A stretch of 64,000 bases of DNA from Deltaproteobacteria bacterium. GTDB taxonomy: Bacteria; Bdellovibrionota; UBA1018; UBA923. The stretch spans positions 1 to 64,000 of the forward strand of contig JACPKS010000046.1 of NCBI GenBank assembly GCA_016186905.1, written 5' to 3'. The notes below the pieces were generated by a model, which searched no databases, was not told the DNA's origin, and worked only from the letters and a program-made list of their open reading frames with translations. Both the position numbers and the translations under genes were made by a program. Positions 23,149 to 31,869 of the stretch are shown here, in pieces; position 1 is the first letter of the stretch, and each line of letters starts with the position of its first letter.

Positions 23149-23836
23149 GCCATTTACCTGGCTGAGCAAGATTCCAGGACTTGAACATGCGCCAAACCAC
23201 CTGGTGACGGCAGTGCTCGTCGCGGTTTTTCTCGTTGTTTGCGGCGTGGCCGCAACGGCGCTCGCGAAGGCCGCCGGCGACACGACGATTCCGGAAGGCC
23301 GCCTTTCGTTCCGCAATTTTTTTGAGATCGTCGCTGAAAAACTTTACGCGCTTTGCGAGTCGGTCATGGGGGAGCACGCCGCTGAAGCGTATTTTCCGGT
23401 CATCGGGACGCTGTTCATGTTTATCTTCACGTGCAACCTCATCGGCTTGATTCCGGGATTTCTTCCTCCGACCGACAATATCAACGTGACGCTCGCGGCA
23501 GGCCTGTTTGTTTTCATTTACTACAATTTCCACGGGATCAAGGCTAACGGCATCGGTTACCTGAAACACTTTCTCGGGCCGGTGTGGTACCTGGCTCCGC
23601 TGATGCTCGTCATTGAGCTCGTCTCGCACGTTTTTCGGCCCATCAGCCTGGCGCTGCGTCTTCGCGGCAACATGATGGGCGACCACGCCGTACTTGGAGT
23701 TTTTCTTTCGCTGGTGCCGTACGTGGTGCCGGTGATTTTCTACGCGTTAGGAGTATTTGTGGCCGTTGTTCAGGCGTTCGTATTCTGCCTGCTCACGATG
23801 GTTTACATCAATCTCTCGACGGCGCATGACCACTGA
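23135..23836 (+). CDS. atpB: F0F1 ATP synthase subunit a
   Basis: Integral membrane stator subunit that forms the ion half-channels against the c ring. The 233-aa sequence contains NLIGLIPGF and the essential arginine in LALRLRGNMMG, which lies in the fourth helix. The C-terminal VQAFVFCLLTMVYI carries the Gln and the final helix. The start overlaps atpI. Adjacent to atpE, but the b, delta and F1 genes are not in this window. Confidence 0.95.
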   Translation: MHEHEPFTWLSKIPGLEHAPNHLVTAVLVAVFLVVCGVAATALAKAAGDTTIPEGRLSFRNFFEIVAEKLYALCESVMGEHAAEAYFPVIGTLFMFIFTCNLIGLIPGFLPPTDNINVTLAAGLFVFIYYNFHGIKANGIGYLKHFLGPVWYLAPLMLVIELVSHVFRPISLALRLRGNMMGDHAVLGVFLSLVPYVVPVIFYALGVFVAVVQAFVFCLLTMVYINLSTAHDH

Positions 23837-23866
23837 GTTTTCGTCTAATTGAAAGGAGATGGAACA

Positions 23867-24175
23867 ATGAGAAGCAACATGAAAGTTTTGATGGTGATGG
23901 CGATCACTTTCCTCGTCGCGGGGGTCGCGTTCGCCGCGGAGGGCGGAGCTTCGGATCCCTACGCGTCGCTCGCGGCCGGACTCGGCATCGGCATCGCGGC
24001 GTTCGGCGGCGCGCTCGGCCAGGGCCGCGCGGCAGCGGCGGCACTTGACGGCATCGCGCGCAACCCGTCGGCTTCGGGAAAGATCTTCGTTCCGATGATC
24101 ATCGGCCTGGCGCTCATCGAATCCCTCGTGATTTACGCGTTCCTCGTGACGTTCGTCAAAATCAAGACGGCGTAG
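23867..24175 (+). CDS. atpE: F0F1 ATP synthase subunit c
   Basis: Ring-forming proteolipid, 102 aa, with two transmembrane helices joined by the polar loop ARNPSAS. A hydrophobic N-terminus of about 24 residues ending AFA-AEG looks like a cleavable signal. The ion-binding carboxylate is Glu85 (ALIESLVIY). Gln52, Ser86 and Tyr90 occupy positions that match the sodium-binding residues of Na+-type rings with identical spacing. ATG 23867 follows AAGGAGATGGAACA. A terminator follows directly. Confidence 0.95.
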   Translation: MRSNMKVLMVMAITFLVAGVAFAAEGGASDPYASLAAGLGIGIAAFGGALGQGRAAAAALDGIARNPSASGKIFVPMIIGLALIESLVIYAFLVTFVKIKTA

Positions 24176-24207
24176 CGGCTACTTCGCCGCTGAAAGAAAG
24201 AACAGGA

Positions 24208-24243
24208 AGGCCTCGGGACCGAAAGGTTCCGGGACCTTTTTTA
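24208..24243 (+). terminator. Rho-independent terminator after atpE
   Basis: Arms 24208-24220 and 24225-24237 form a 13-base stem with one mismatch and two wobble pairs, closed by a GAAA tetraloop and followed by a run of T (24237-24242). It ends the F0 transcript 33 bases after the atpE stop and marks the left edge of the restriction-modification island. The remaining bases up to 24401 hold no gene that I can support. Confidence 0.88.
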
Positions 24244-24401
24244 TTTGGAAATTCTAGGTGGTATAAGCCTGAGCGAAACAGGCCCGCCTCACGTGATGGG
24301 CGCCCCCATAAAGAGCGTCTTTGCATGTATTCGGAATGTGGTCCCAAGACTTGCGAAATTGGTACGGTCTAAGCTGAAATTATCAAACGCGAAGGATAGG
24401 A

Positions 24402-25370
24402 ATGGCTCTACACCGAAAAAAAGCACCTCGATTTGGGATTGGTGAATGGTTTGGGCAGTCATTTGTGCGGATGAATGTAGAGACACGTAAAAATTTCGCA
24501 AACCAAGCGTTAAAACATAATATTACGAAAGACACACGCGCTCTATGTCCATTTAAGATGCCAACGGGGCGGAAGTGCACGAAGAAAGGCGGCGTCTGTT
24601 CCCTTCGACCATATCGTGAAACTACAGATGGCGCCGCGGAGCCGATTTTGGGAGAACTCGGTGGGCTCGTAGCAGTATGTCCGCATAGATTTAAACAGGA
24701 CGACGTCGCCAATCGCAAAGTCGGTCAAGTCTTGCTCGGAACGGAAAATCCCAAAACGGTTTACGAAGTTCGTTTTCTCCAGAGAAAACGGGTTCCAATT
24801 GTAGGCGAGAAGACAGAAGAAAATGAAGAGCGTGCCGAAGAAGCGAAAGAAGACGTGGGAAACATTGACTGCGTTCTTCTTCACCCAGATGCAGAGCCGA
24901 TGCATTGGTGTGCGCTTGAAATACAGGCAGTCTATTTCTCGGGCAAAGCAATGACGGGCCTTTTTCGCCACATCCTTCAATTTTCTGGGGATAAGATCCC
25001 ATTTCCTGAAAAGGCGCGACGGCCTGACTACCGAAGCAGTGGGCCAAAGCGCTTGATGCCTCAGTTACAGATCAAGGTTCCAACCCTTAGGCGTTGGGGG
25101 AAGAAAATGGCCGTCGTCGTAGATAGGGCTTTCTATCGTAGCCTGGGACGAATGGAAACAGTCTCAAATATTTCGAACTGCGATATTGCGTGGTTTGTAA
25201 TCGACTACAATGAATCAACAAATCCGGTTACTCTTGTCGTGAGCGAACCTGAAAAACAAACTCTTGAGCGCGCGGTCGAAGGATTAACGGGCGGAACGCC
25301 TGTGACGCTCCCGGAATTCGAACGAAAAATTACCGAAAAGCTTCTGGCTTCGACATCGCATGGTCGCTGA
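24402..25370 (+). CDS. NotI-family type II restriction endonuclease
   Basis: Predicted restriction enzyme of 322 aa. It shows the NotI pattern: an early EWFG segment, then four cysteines Cys49 (LCPF), Cys59, Cys66 (GVC) and Cys93 (VCPHR) spaced like the iron-binding Cys4 site of NotI. The PD-(D/E)XK-variant active site follows: Asp156 (NIDCVL), Glu173 and Gln175 (ALEIQAVYF), as in NotI. A GAAGGATAGG ribosome site precedes ATG 24402. It is convergent with a DNA methyltransferase, overlapping it by 41 bases. Local base composition is AT-richer than the flanking genes, suggesting transfer. The recognition sequence is unknown. Confidence 0.85.
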   Translation: MALHRKKAPRFGIGEWFGQSFVRMNVETRKNFANQALKHNITKDTRALCPFKMPTGRKCTKKGGVCSLRPYRETTDGAAEPILGELGGLVAVCPHRFKQDDVANRKVGQVLLGTENPKTVYEVRFLQRKRVPIVGEKTEENEERAEEAKEDVGNIDCVLLHPDAEPMHWCALEIQAVYFSGKAMTGLFRHILQFSGDKIPFPEKARRPDYRSSGPKRLMPQLQIKVPTLRRWGKKMAVVVDRAFYRSLGRMETVSNISNCDIAWFVIDYNESTNPVTLVVSEPEKQTLERAVEGLTGGTPVTLPEFERKITEKLLASTSHGR

Positions 25371-26292
25371 CATTGACATTTTTTGAACCACATTCAGAGC
25401 CAAATTGTCCAAGCCACGCGAGACCCCGGCCTATTATGAGTTCCTGCATTTTCGCGTGGTGTGTGTTTTTCATTGGAACGAAACCGATCTCCATTTGATG
25501 GGAAGCGGCCTTTGCGCGCACTTCGATTGAATCATCGTACGTGAAGAGAAAATCCGCCGCCGCGGTTTCAACGAGATCAAAAAGACGGTCATGATCGAGT
25601 TGATGGTTACTGTAGAGCCGCCTGCCCGCGCGCTTCCCGGCGGCAGTGTATGGTGGATCAATAAACAGCGCGGCGCACGGATCGTCGAGGTATTCGGGAA
25701 TAACATCGAATGCAGATCCGTGCACGAATTCTAGCTTGCTCCTAATCGCCCCGATGGCGACTATTCGATTGGCGAGCGTTTCAGGATACCAACGCGATGA
25801 AATGCCTTTGCCGCCCTCTCCGGTTTTTGTTAGACCGGAGCCTGGAGCCATGATTCCACCGTGGCTAACGCGATTTCTCAAAATTGTCTGAAACGCATGA
25901 TCAAGCGTGCTTCGCGGGCGGCGTGACAGCGCACGCTCTGCGGTTCTTACGCTTAGCTCAAACTCCAAAATCTTTTTTGCCAGCTTCAAGTAGTCGCCTT
26001 GGATGATCGTGGTCCAGACCGCGGCTACATTGTCGTCCAATTCGACAAGAACCGCGCGCTCCGCCAGGTTTTCAAATGCAGCGGTTAAGGAAATAATGCC
26101 GCCGCCGGCAAATGGCTCAAGGAGCGTAGAGGTCCTTTTCCTTGCCTTCATCCATTTACGAAACGTTGGTACAAACCATGTTTTCCCTCCGGGATATCTA
26201 AAGGGACTCCTTTTAGGCACCGATGCAACGTTCACAATCCTTTCAGATTGTGACGGCGCGAATATTTTAGAAAAGCGCAGCTGTTTTTCCAC
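25330..26292 (-). CDS. D12-class (Dam-like) adenine N6 DNA methyltransferase
   Basis: Predicted modification enzyme of the restriction system, 320 aa. Motifs occur in the alpha-class order of Dam and M.EcoRV: FRYPGGK at 31-37 for cofactor binding, EPFAGGG at 59-65 (motif I), and the catalytic DPPY at 212-215 within FIDPPYTAAG. The start is taken as GTG 26292, because no ATG lies before the FRYPGGK motif; it is uncertain. The gene follows the XRE regulator by 23 bases in the same direction and is convergent with the NotI-like nuclease. Confidence 0.88.
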   Translation of the reverse strand: MEKQLRFSKIFAPSQSERIVNVASVPKRSPFRYPGGKTWFVPTFRKWMKARKRTSTLLEPFAGGGIISLTAAFENLAERAVLVELDDNVAAVWTTIIQGDYLKLAKKILEFELSVRTAERALSRRPRSTLDHAFQTILRNRVSHGGIMAPGSGLTKTGEGGKGISSRWYPETLANRIVAIGAIRSKLEFVHGSAFDVIPEYLDDPCAALFIDPPYTAAGKRAGRRLYSNHQLDHDRLFDLVETAAADFLFTYDDSIEVRAKAASHQMEIGFVPMKNTHHAKMQELIIGRGLAWLGQFGSECGSKNVNVSDHAMSKPEAFR

Positions 26293-26315
26293 TGTCTCTG
26301 TTCTCTTTCTGCGCG

Positions 26316-26588
26316 CTACCGCAGCGATCGTGTTCTGCCGGTACTGGCACTATTTCTCAGCCACTTATCGAGACGTCCATTCAATGCATAGACGATATCT
26401 GCCGCTACAAAGAGCCCCGGCACTATGATTTTACCCTTTTCAATAGAACGAACGGTTTCCGTCGAAACACCTGCCAGCCGCGCAAGTTGTTCGCGACTCA
26501 TCCTCTCCTTCTTGCGCGCGCGTTGCAGCTTGAGGGAGAATCGCCGGCCTCTTTGCTTCGTGCCCGGTGCCGTCGGAATCCGTGCCAT
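26316..26588 (-). CDS. XRE-family regulator, probable R-M controller protein
   Basis: Small DNA-binding protein of 90 aa with a Cro/C1-type helix-turn-helix at about 30-53 (MSREQLARLAGVSTETVRS). Start ATG 26588 (MARIPTAP) is favoured: the longer frame would run through the promoter and palindrome. The N-terminus is basic. It lies directly upstream of the methyltransferase, the usual place for a controller (C) protein that delays nuclease expression until DNA is modified. C proteins are about 80 aa. The regulatory role is inferred. Confidence 0.8.
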   Translation of the reverse strand: MARIPTAPGTKQRGRRFSLKLQRARKKERMSREQLARLAGVSTETVRSIEKGKIIVPGLFVAADIVYALNGRLDKWLRNSASTGRTRSLR

Positions 26589-26596
26589 CACCGTAT

Positions 26597-26625
26597 AGTA
26601 TAATAATACCAGTATTATAATACAA
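26597..26625 (-). promoter_or_regulatory. Promoter with overlapping palindromic operator of the XRE gene
   Basis: On the minus strand, -35 TTGTAT (26620-26625), a 17-base spacer and -10 TATACT (26597-26602) precede the regulator start at 26588. An inverted repeat with 12-base arms (26598-26609 and 26612-26623, 11 of 12 positions matching, 2-base spacer) overlaps both elements. The right arm GTATTATAATAC is itself a perfect palindrome. The position suits autoregulation by the XRE protein, and the expected start site is within a few bases of the ATG. Confidence 0.75.
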
Positions 26626-26769
26626 TATAAATCGTGGTGTATAAAACAGGCCGCCGCCCCCGACAAAAAAGCAGACATTCAAGGGGCATGCCAAAAAGCA
26701 TCGCGATCAAGGGATCGGCGGGACCGACAGCGACACAATGTCTGAAGCGGTGGAAAAAAATGACCGCCG

Positions 26770-29430
26770 CTAAAGATACGGTTTGAGATAGCGCCCGGTA
26801 TGGGATTCGCGATTGCGGGCGACTTCTTCGGGCGTGCCTTCAGCGATGATTTTTCCGCCGCGTTCGCCGCCCTCGGGGCCCATGTCGAGGATGTAATCGG
26901 CGGTTTTGATGATTTCCATATTGTGTTCGATCACGAGAACGGTGTTTCCCTGATCGGTCAGGCGATGAAGCACGTGAATGAGTTTGCGGACGTCGTCGAA
27001 GTGCAATCCCGTCGAAGGCTCGTCGAGGATGTAGAGCGTGTTGCCGGTCGCCCGGCGTGAGAGTTCGCGGGCAAGCTTGATGCGTTGAGCTTCGCCGCCG
27101 GAGAGGGTCGTCGCACTTTGTCCGAGCGTGATGTAGCCCAATCCGACGTCAGCCATTGTTCGCAGCTTCGCCGCAAGCGACGGTACGTTCTCAAAAAAAA
27201 CGGCTGCGTCGTCGATCGTCATGTCGAGCGCATCGGCGATCGATTTTCCCCTGTACTTGATCGTGAGTGTTTCCTCGTTGAAGCGCTTTTCGCCGCATTC
27301 GCCGCAGGCGACGTAGATATCCGAAAGAAAATGCATCTCGACTTTCACGCGTCCGGCGCCCTGGCACTTTTCGCAGCGGCCGCCCTTGACGTTGAACGAG
27401 AAGCGCCCCGGCTTAAAGCCCCGCATGCGCGATTCCGGCAGCTGGGCGAAGAGATCTCGGATGAAGCCGAAGGTGCCGGTATAAGTCGATGGGTTGCTGC
27501 GCGGGGTGCGCCCGATCGGCGACTGGTCGATGTCGACGACCTTGTCGATCGAATCGTGTCCGCTGATCGACCTGAACGTCACCGGAGGCATGCGCGTCTT
27601 GTAGAGCCCGTTCATTAAGAGAGGGTAAAGGGTGTCGACGATGAGCGTGGATTTTCCGGACCCGGAAACTCCGGTAACACAGGTGAAAGCGCCGAGCGGG
27701 ATGCCCGCATCAAGGTTTTTGAGATTATGGTGCGTGATCCCGGAAAGGTGAACAAGGTTGCTTTTCGAAATCGGGCGACGGGTTTTTGGAACCTCGATCT
27801 TGAGGTTTCCGGCAAGATATTTTCCGGTAAGCGAAGCCGAAGAGGCTTTTATGTCCGCCGGCGCGCCCTGCGCGACGAGTTCCCCGCCATGCGTGCCGGC
27901 GCCAGGCCCCAGGTCGAGCACGTGATCGGCGCGCTCAATGGTGTCTTTGTCGTGCTCGACGACAAGAACGGTATTTCCTATGTCGCGAAGCCGCTCAAGA
28001 GTTTCCAAAAGCTTGCCGTTGTCGCGCTGATGCAGCCCGACGCTCGGTTCGTCTAAAACGTACGTGACGCCGGTAAGCGAGGATCCGATTTGCGTCGCGA
28101 GCCTGATGCGCTGGCTTTCGCCGCCCGAGAGCGACTGGGCGGGACGTTCGAGAGAAAGATAGTCGACGCCGACGTGAACGAGAAACGCCAGCCGGTCGCG
28201 GATTTCTTTAAGCACGCGATCAGAAATCAAAAGCTGGCGCTCGGTGAGCGCGATGTCGCGGAAGAAATCCGCGAGCGCTCCGATCGAAAGCGCCGAAAGC
28301 TCGGCAATGCTGCGATCGTTGATTTTAAAGTAAAGCGACTCGGGCTTTAAGCGCGTGCCGCGGCAGGCTCCGCACGGCGCCAGAACCGTCAAGGCCTCGG
28401 TTTCTTCCTCCGCTTCAAGCGCCGCCCGAGAAGCGGTCGCGGCGGCGAGATCGTCCTCAAAATACCCAAGTCCGTCGCATTGCTTGCAGGCGCCCATCGG
28501 CGAGTTGAACGAAAACGTGCGCGGCTCTGGCGCGGGATACGAAATGCCGCAGTCCATGCACGCGAACTGATCCGAAAAAAGCCGCTCAGACTCAGGCCCG
28601 GCGCCCTCAAAGGATATTTTCAGCAGGCCATCGGCGAGTTTCAGCGCGGTCTCAACCGAGTCGTGCAGGCGCGCGCGCAGCGAATCGAATCCGCGCCCGA
28701 TGCCCGAAGCGCCGGCCTGCGGTCCGGGCGGCGGGGCGTTCTTCCTTAAAATCAACCGGTCGACGTAAATGTCAATGTCGTGTTTTTTTTGTTTGTCGAG
28801 CGCGAAGCTTCGCGAGAGGTCGAGAACTTCGCCGTCAATGCGGGCGCGCGCGAATCCCTTCTGTCGCATTGCGATCAATTCTTTCTGATACTCGCCCTTT
28901 CTTCCGCGCACGATCGGCGCGAGGATGTTGAGCTTTGATCCCTCCGGGAGATCCATGATGCGATCGACGATCTGCTGCGCGGTCTGGCTTGAGATGGGTT
29001 TTCCGCAATTGTAGCAGAACGGCTGCGAGACGCGCGCGAAGAGCAGGCGCATGAAGTCGTAGACCTCAGTCACGGTGCCGACCGTCGACCGCGGATTGTG
29101 AGAAGTGGTTTTTTGCTGGATCGAGATGGTGGGAGAAAGGCCGTCGATGCTTTCCACCTCAGGCTTGTCGAGCACTTCGAGAAACTGCCGCGCGTAGGTC
29201 GAGAGAGATTCGACGTACCGGCGCTGGCCCTCGGCGAAAATCGTGTCGAATGCGAGCGAGGATTTGCCCGAGCCGCTCAGGCCCGTGATGACCGTCAGCG
29301 TTTCGCGCGGGATCGAAACCGAAATGTTCTTGAGGTTGTGCTCCTTCGCGCCGCGAACGACGATGAACGCGTCGTTGCTTTGCCCGGGGGCCGCGCGCTT
29401 GGAGCTTTTATCGCGCGGCTTCAACAGCAC
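26770..29430 (-). CDS. uvrA: Excinuclease ABC subunit UvrA
   Basis: Damage-recognition ATPase of nucleotide excision repair. It has two ABC modules: Walker [10 protein letters not shown] near the N-terminus and GVSGSGKST in the second half, each with its signature ([24 protein letters not shown]). Two zinc modules are visible ([10 protein letters not shown] with [17 protein letters not shown] with ACGECG). Start GTG 29430 gives 886 aa, somewhat shorter than the usual 940, and overlaps the phosphohexomutase gene by 23 bases. The frame upstream of it lies within that gene and lacks homology. Confidence 0.95.
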   Translation of the reverse strand: MLLKPRDKSSKRAAPGQSNDAFIVVRGAKEHNLKNISVSIPRETLTVITGLSGSGKSSLAFDTIFAEGQRRYVESLSTYARQFLEVLDKPEVESIDGLSPTISIQQKTTSHNPRSTVGTVTEVYDFMRLLFARVSQPFCYNCGKPISSQTAQQIVDRIMDLPEGSKLNILAPIVRGRKGEYQKELIAMRQKGFARARIDGEVLDLSRSFALDKQKKHDIDIYVDRLILRKNAPPPGPQAGASGIGRGFDSLRARLHDSVETALKLADGLLKISFEGAGPESERLFSDQFACMDCGISYPAPEPRTFSFNSPMGACKQCDGLGYFEDDLAAATASRAALEAEEETEALTVLAPCGACRGTRLKPESLYFKINDRSIAELSALSIGALADFFRDIALTERQLLISDRVLKEIRDRLAFLVHVGVDYLSLERPAQSLSGGESQRIRLATQIGSSLTGVTYVLDEPSVGLHQRDNGKLLETLERLRDIGNTVLVVEHDKDTIERADHVLDLGPGAGTHGGELVAQGAPADIKASSASLTGKYLAGNLKIEVPKTRRPISKSNLVHLSGITHHNLKNLDAGIPLGAFTCVTGVSGSGKSTLIVDTLYPLLMNGLYKTRMPPVTFRSISGHDSIDKVVDIDQSPIGRTPRSNPSTYTGTFGFIRDLFAQLPESRMRGFKPGRFSFNVKGGRCEKCQGAGRVKVEMHFLSDIYVACGECGEKRFNEETLTIKYRGKSIADALDMTIDDAAVFFENVPSLAAKLRTMADVGLGYITLGQSATTLSGGEAQRIKLARELSRRATGNTLYILDEPSTGLHFDDVRKLIHVLHRLTDQGNTVLVIEHNMEIIKTADYILDMGPEGGERGGKIIAEGTPEEVARNRESHTGRYLKPYL

Positions 29431-30814
29431 GCCTGGCCGCCTCGAAGGCCGACTCCACCGTCGATTGCAGTTCCTTGAGGCGCGCGGGGGTCTGGGCCTC
29501 AAAGCGCATGACGACCACGGGCTGGGTGTTGGACGCGCGGATCAGCCCCCACCCGTCGGCCGTTTCGATGCGGACGCCATCGAGCTGGATCGTCGCGAAG
29601 CGATCCGCCAGAAGTTCGCTCGCGCGCCGAACGACCTCAAACTTGATCTCATCCGGGCAATCAACGCGGAGTTCGGGCGTGGAAACGCAGGCCGGCAGGT
29701 CTGAGAGCAGCTGCGAGAGCGGTTGCCGCGCGTTTCCAAGAATCTCGAGAAGTCTCGCCGACGCGTAGATCGCGTCGTCGTAGCCGTAATACCGGTCGGC
29801 GAAGAACATGTGCCCGCTCATTTCGCCGGCAAGTTCGGCCTTTTCTTCCTTCATCTTCGCCTTAATAAGGGAATGGCCGGTTTTCCACATGATCGGCCGC
29901 CCGCCGCGCTTGGCGATATCTTGGTAGAGGCGCGTGCTGCACTTCACTTCGGAAATGATTTTGGCGCCCGGCTTGCGCGCGAGAATTTCGCGCGAAAAAA
30001 GAACCATGAGCTCGTCGCCGTAAATCGGGCGTCCCGTCTCGTCGACCACGCCGATGCGATCGGCGTCGCCGTCGTATGCGATGCCGACGTCGGCTCCATG
30101 CTCGCGCACGGCGGCTTGCAGGTCTTTCAGGTTCTCGAGGACGGTCGGATCGGGATGGTGATTCGGAAAACGCCCGTCGAGCTCGCAGTGAATCGGGATC
30201 ACATCACAGCCCAGGAGCTCGAGAAGCTTCGGGCCGACGACGCCCCCCGTGCCGTTTCCGGCGTCGACGACGACCGTAAGCTTGCGCGAAACCGAAATGC
30301 GCGCGCGCACGTCGGCAAGATAAGCCGAGACGGCGTCTGTGGGCGTGAGCGCGCCGGGAACGAAGAAAGAAGCTTTCGGCGGATTTGCCACAAGCTCCTT
30401 GCAGGCCGCCTTCAGCTCCTGAATCTGTTTGCCGTGGAGCGTTGGCGTGCCGATGCAAATCTTGAAGCCATTGTATTCGGACGGGTTGTGGCTTCCGGTG
30501 ATCGAGATCGCGGCGTCGGGGCTGAAGTGAATCGTCGAAAAATAAACGAGCGGCGTGGGAACGATTCCCAGGTCGAGCACGTCGACCCCCTGTTCGAGCA
30601 GCGTGTTTCGGAATCGGCGCGAGAGATCTTCGCCAGATGGGCGCGCATCGCGGCCGACGGCGAACCTCAGTCGTTGCCCGGAGGGCTTCATCACGGTCGC
30701 GTGAAGACGATCGGCCAGAACGCGCGCCAGCACGTTCGCGAAATCAGCCGTGTAATCGGCGTCGAAAACACCGCGGATGTCGTATTCGCGAAAGATCTTG
30801 TCTGCAAAGGCCAT
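29408..30814 (-). CDS. Phosphomannomutase/phosphoglucomutase
   Basis: Alpha-D-phosphohexomutase of the AlgC/ManB type that interconverts hexose 1- and 6-phosphates for cell-surface sugars. The phosphoserine is Ser108 in TGSHNP, the magnesium loop is DGDADR at 248-253, and the sugar-binding GEMSGHMFF motif follows. The C-terminal phosphate-binding segment is RASNTQPV. Length 468 aa. AAGGAG precedes ATG 30814. Specificity for mannose or glucose cannot be decided. Confidence 0.92.
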   Translation of the reverse strand: MAFADKIFREYDIRGVFDADYTADFANVLARVLADRLHATVMKPSGQRLRFAVGRDARPSGEDLSRRFRNTLLEQGVDVLDLGIVPTPLVYFSTIHFSPDAAISITGSHNPSEYNGFKICIGTPTLHGKQIQELKAACKELVANPPKASFFVPGALTPTDAVSAYLADVRARISVSRKLTVVVDAGNGTGGVVGPKLLELLGCDVIPIHCELDGRFPNHHPDPTVLENLKDLQAAVREHGADVGIAYDGDADRIGVVDETGRPIYGDELMVLFSREILARKPGAKIISEVKCSTRLYQDIAKRGGRPIMWKTGHSLIKAKMKEEKAELAGEMSGHMFFADRYYGYDDAIYASARLLEILGNARQPLSQLLSDLPACVSTPELRVDCPDEIKFEVVRRASELLADRFATIQLDGVRIETADGWGLIRASNTQPVVVMRFEAQTPARLKELQSTVESAFEAARRAVEAAR

Positions 30815-30835
30815 GAAAAACTCCTTGTGTGGAAT

Positions 30836-31867
30836 TCAATATGTAGCGCGGATTCGCGATCTTTTGAAGGCCATCTCGCGCGCGAGGCGTAAAGCGGCGC
30901 GGAAACTTGCCGGGCTGGCCTGGTTTCGGCCCGCAATGTCGAGGCCGATGCCGTGATCTACCGACGTGCGTAGAATTGGAAGGCCCAGCGTGACGTTGAC
31001 GGTATTTTCGAAATCCAAAAGCTTGACCGGTATGAGCCCCTGATCGTGATACATGCAAACCACGGCGTCGAATTCCTTCGAGAAGCGCGACTGCCACTGC
31101 GCGAAAAATCCGTCGGCAGGGAAGGGGCCGTGGATGTGAGCCTTCGGATGCCCCCTGGAGGCAAAGCGAATGGCCGGCTCGATGACTCTGCTCTCTTCGC
31201 TTCCAAAAAGGCCGTTGTCGCCGGCGTGAGGATTAAGAGCCAAGACGGCGATGCGAGGTTTTTTGATTCCAAAATCCCGGCGAAGGCTCCCCGCGGTGTC
31301 GGCGATGCAGCGGACGATCTTTTCTCGCGAGATTTTTGAAGACACCTCCCTAAGCGCCACATGGGTCGTGACCAAACTGACCCGCATTTTTGGGCCAGCC
31401 ATCATCATGGTGACGGACCTTGCGCCGCAAAGCTTGCGCAGCATCTCGGTGTGTCCGTCGAAGCGAAAGCCGCCGCGGCGGAGCTCGGACTTATCGATCG
31501 GACCGGTGACCATCGCCGAAAACCGGCCTGCCATGCAGCCGCGCGCGGCGAGCTCGATATATTTTCCGCAGGCATGCGCCGCGCGAAGCGCGGAAGGTTT
31601 CCGCGACAGGTCTGGCACGACAAAGTTCAGGCAATGGGTTGCCGGTCCCGGCCAGCTTCTTGCGCGGAAATCATGTTCGGTCCAGATCCGCCATCGATTG
31701 GGAAGAAGAGCCCGAAACGGCCGATAAAGCTCCGGTGCGCCGAAAATCACGACGGAGTCGAATGGAATTCGCGCATGAAGCGCGCTCAATCCCTTCGCGA
31801 TGACTTCGGGGCCGATGCCGCGGTGGTCACCGGTCGTGATGGCGATGGGGCGCGTGGTTTTGAGCAT
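30836..31867 (-). CDS. pdxA: 4-hydroxythreonine-4-phosphate dehydrogenase
   Basis: NAD-dependent enzyme of DXP-dependent pyridoxal phosphate synthesis. Length 343 aa. The N-terminal ITTGDHRGIGPEV is the family's opening loop. Metal-binding histidines are seen in FDGHTEML, LNPHAGDNG and MYHDQGLIPVK. It starts 2 bases after the stop of the SurA-like gene, as pdxA follows surA in many Gram-negative bacteria, which supports both assignments. Confidence 0.94.
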   Translation of the reverse strand: MLKTTRPIAITTGDHRGIGPEVIAKGLSALHARIPFDSVVIFGAPELYRPFRALLPNRWRIWTEHDFRARSWPGPATHCLNFVVPDLSRKPSALRAAHACGKYIELAARGCMAGRFSAMVTGPIDKSELRRGGFRFDGHTEMLRKLCGARSVTMMMAGPKMRVSLVTTHVALREVSSKISREKIVRCIADTAGSLRRDFGIKKPRIAVLALNPHAGDNGLFGSEESRVIEPAIRFASRGHPKAHIHGPFPADGFFAQWQSRFSKEFDAVVCMYHDQGLIPVKLLDFENTVNVTLGLPILRTSVDHGIGLDIAGRNQASPASFRAALRLAREMAFKRSRIRATY

Positions 31868-31869
31868 CC

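Noticed and set aside
24543-24980. 145-aa minus-strand frame inside the nuclease gene
   Set aside because: The plus-strand frame carries the NotI Cys4 and catalytic residues; the antisense frame has nothing.
26641-26769. Possible terminator or gene between the XRE promoter and uvrA
   Set aside because: Only imperfect, interrupted stems and no frame with a ribosome site; nothing supportable.
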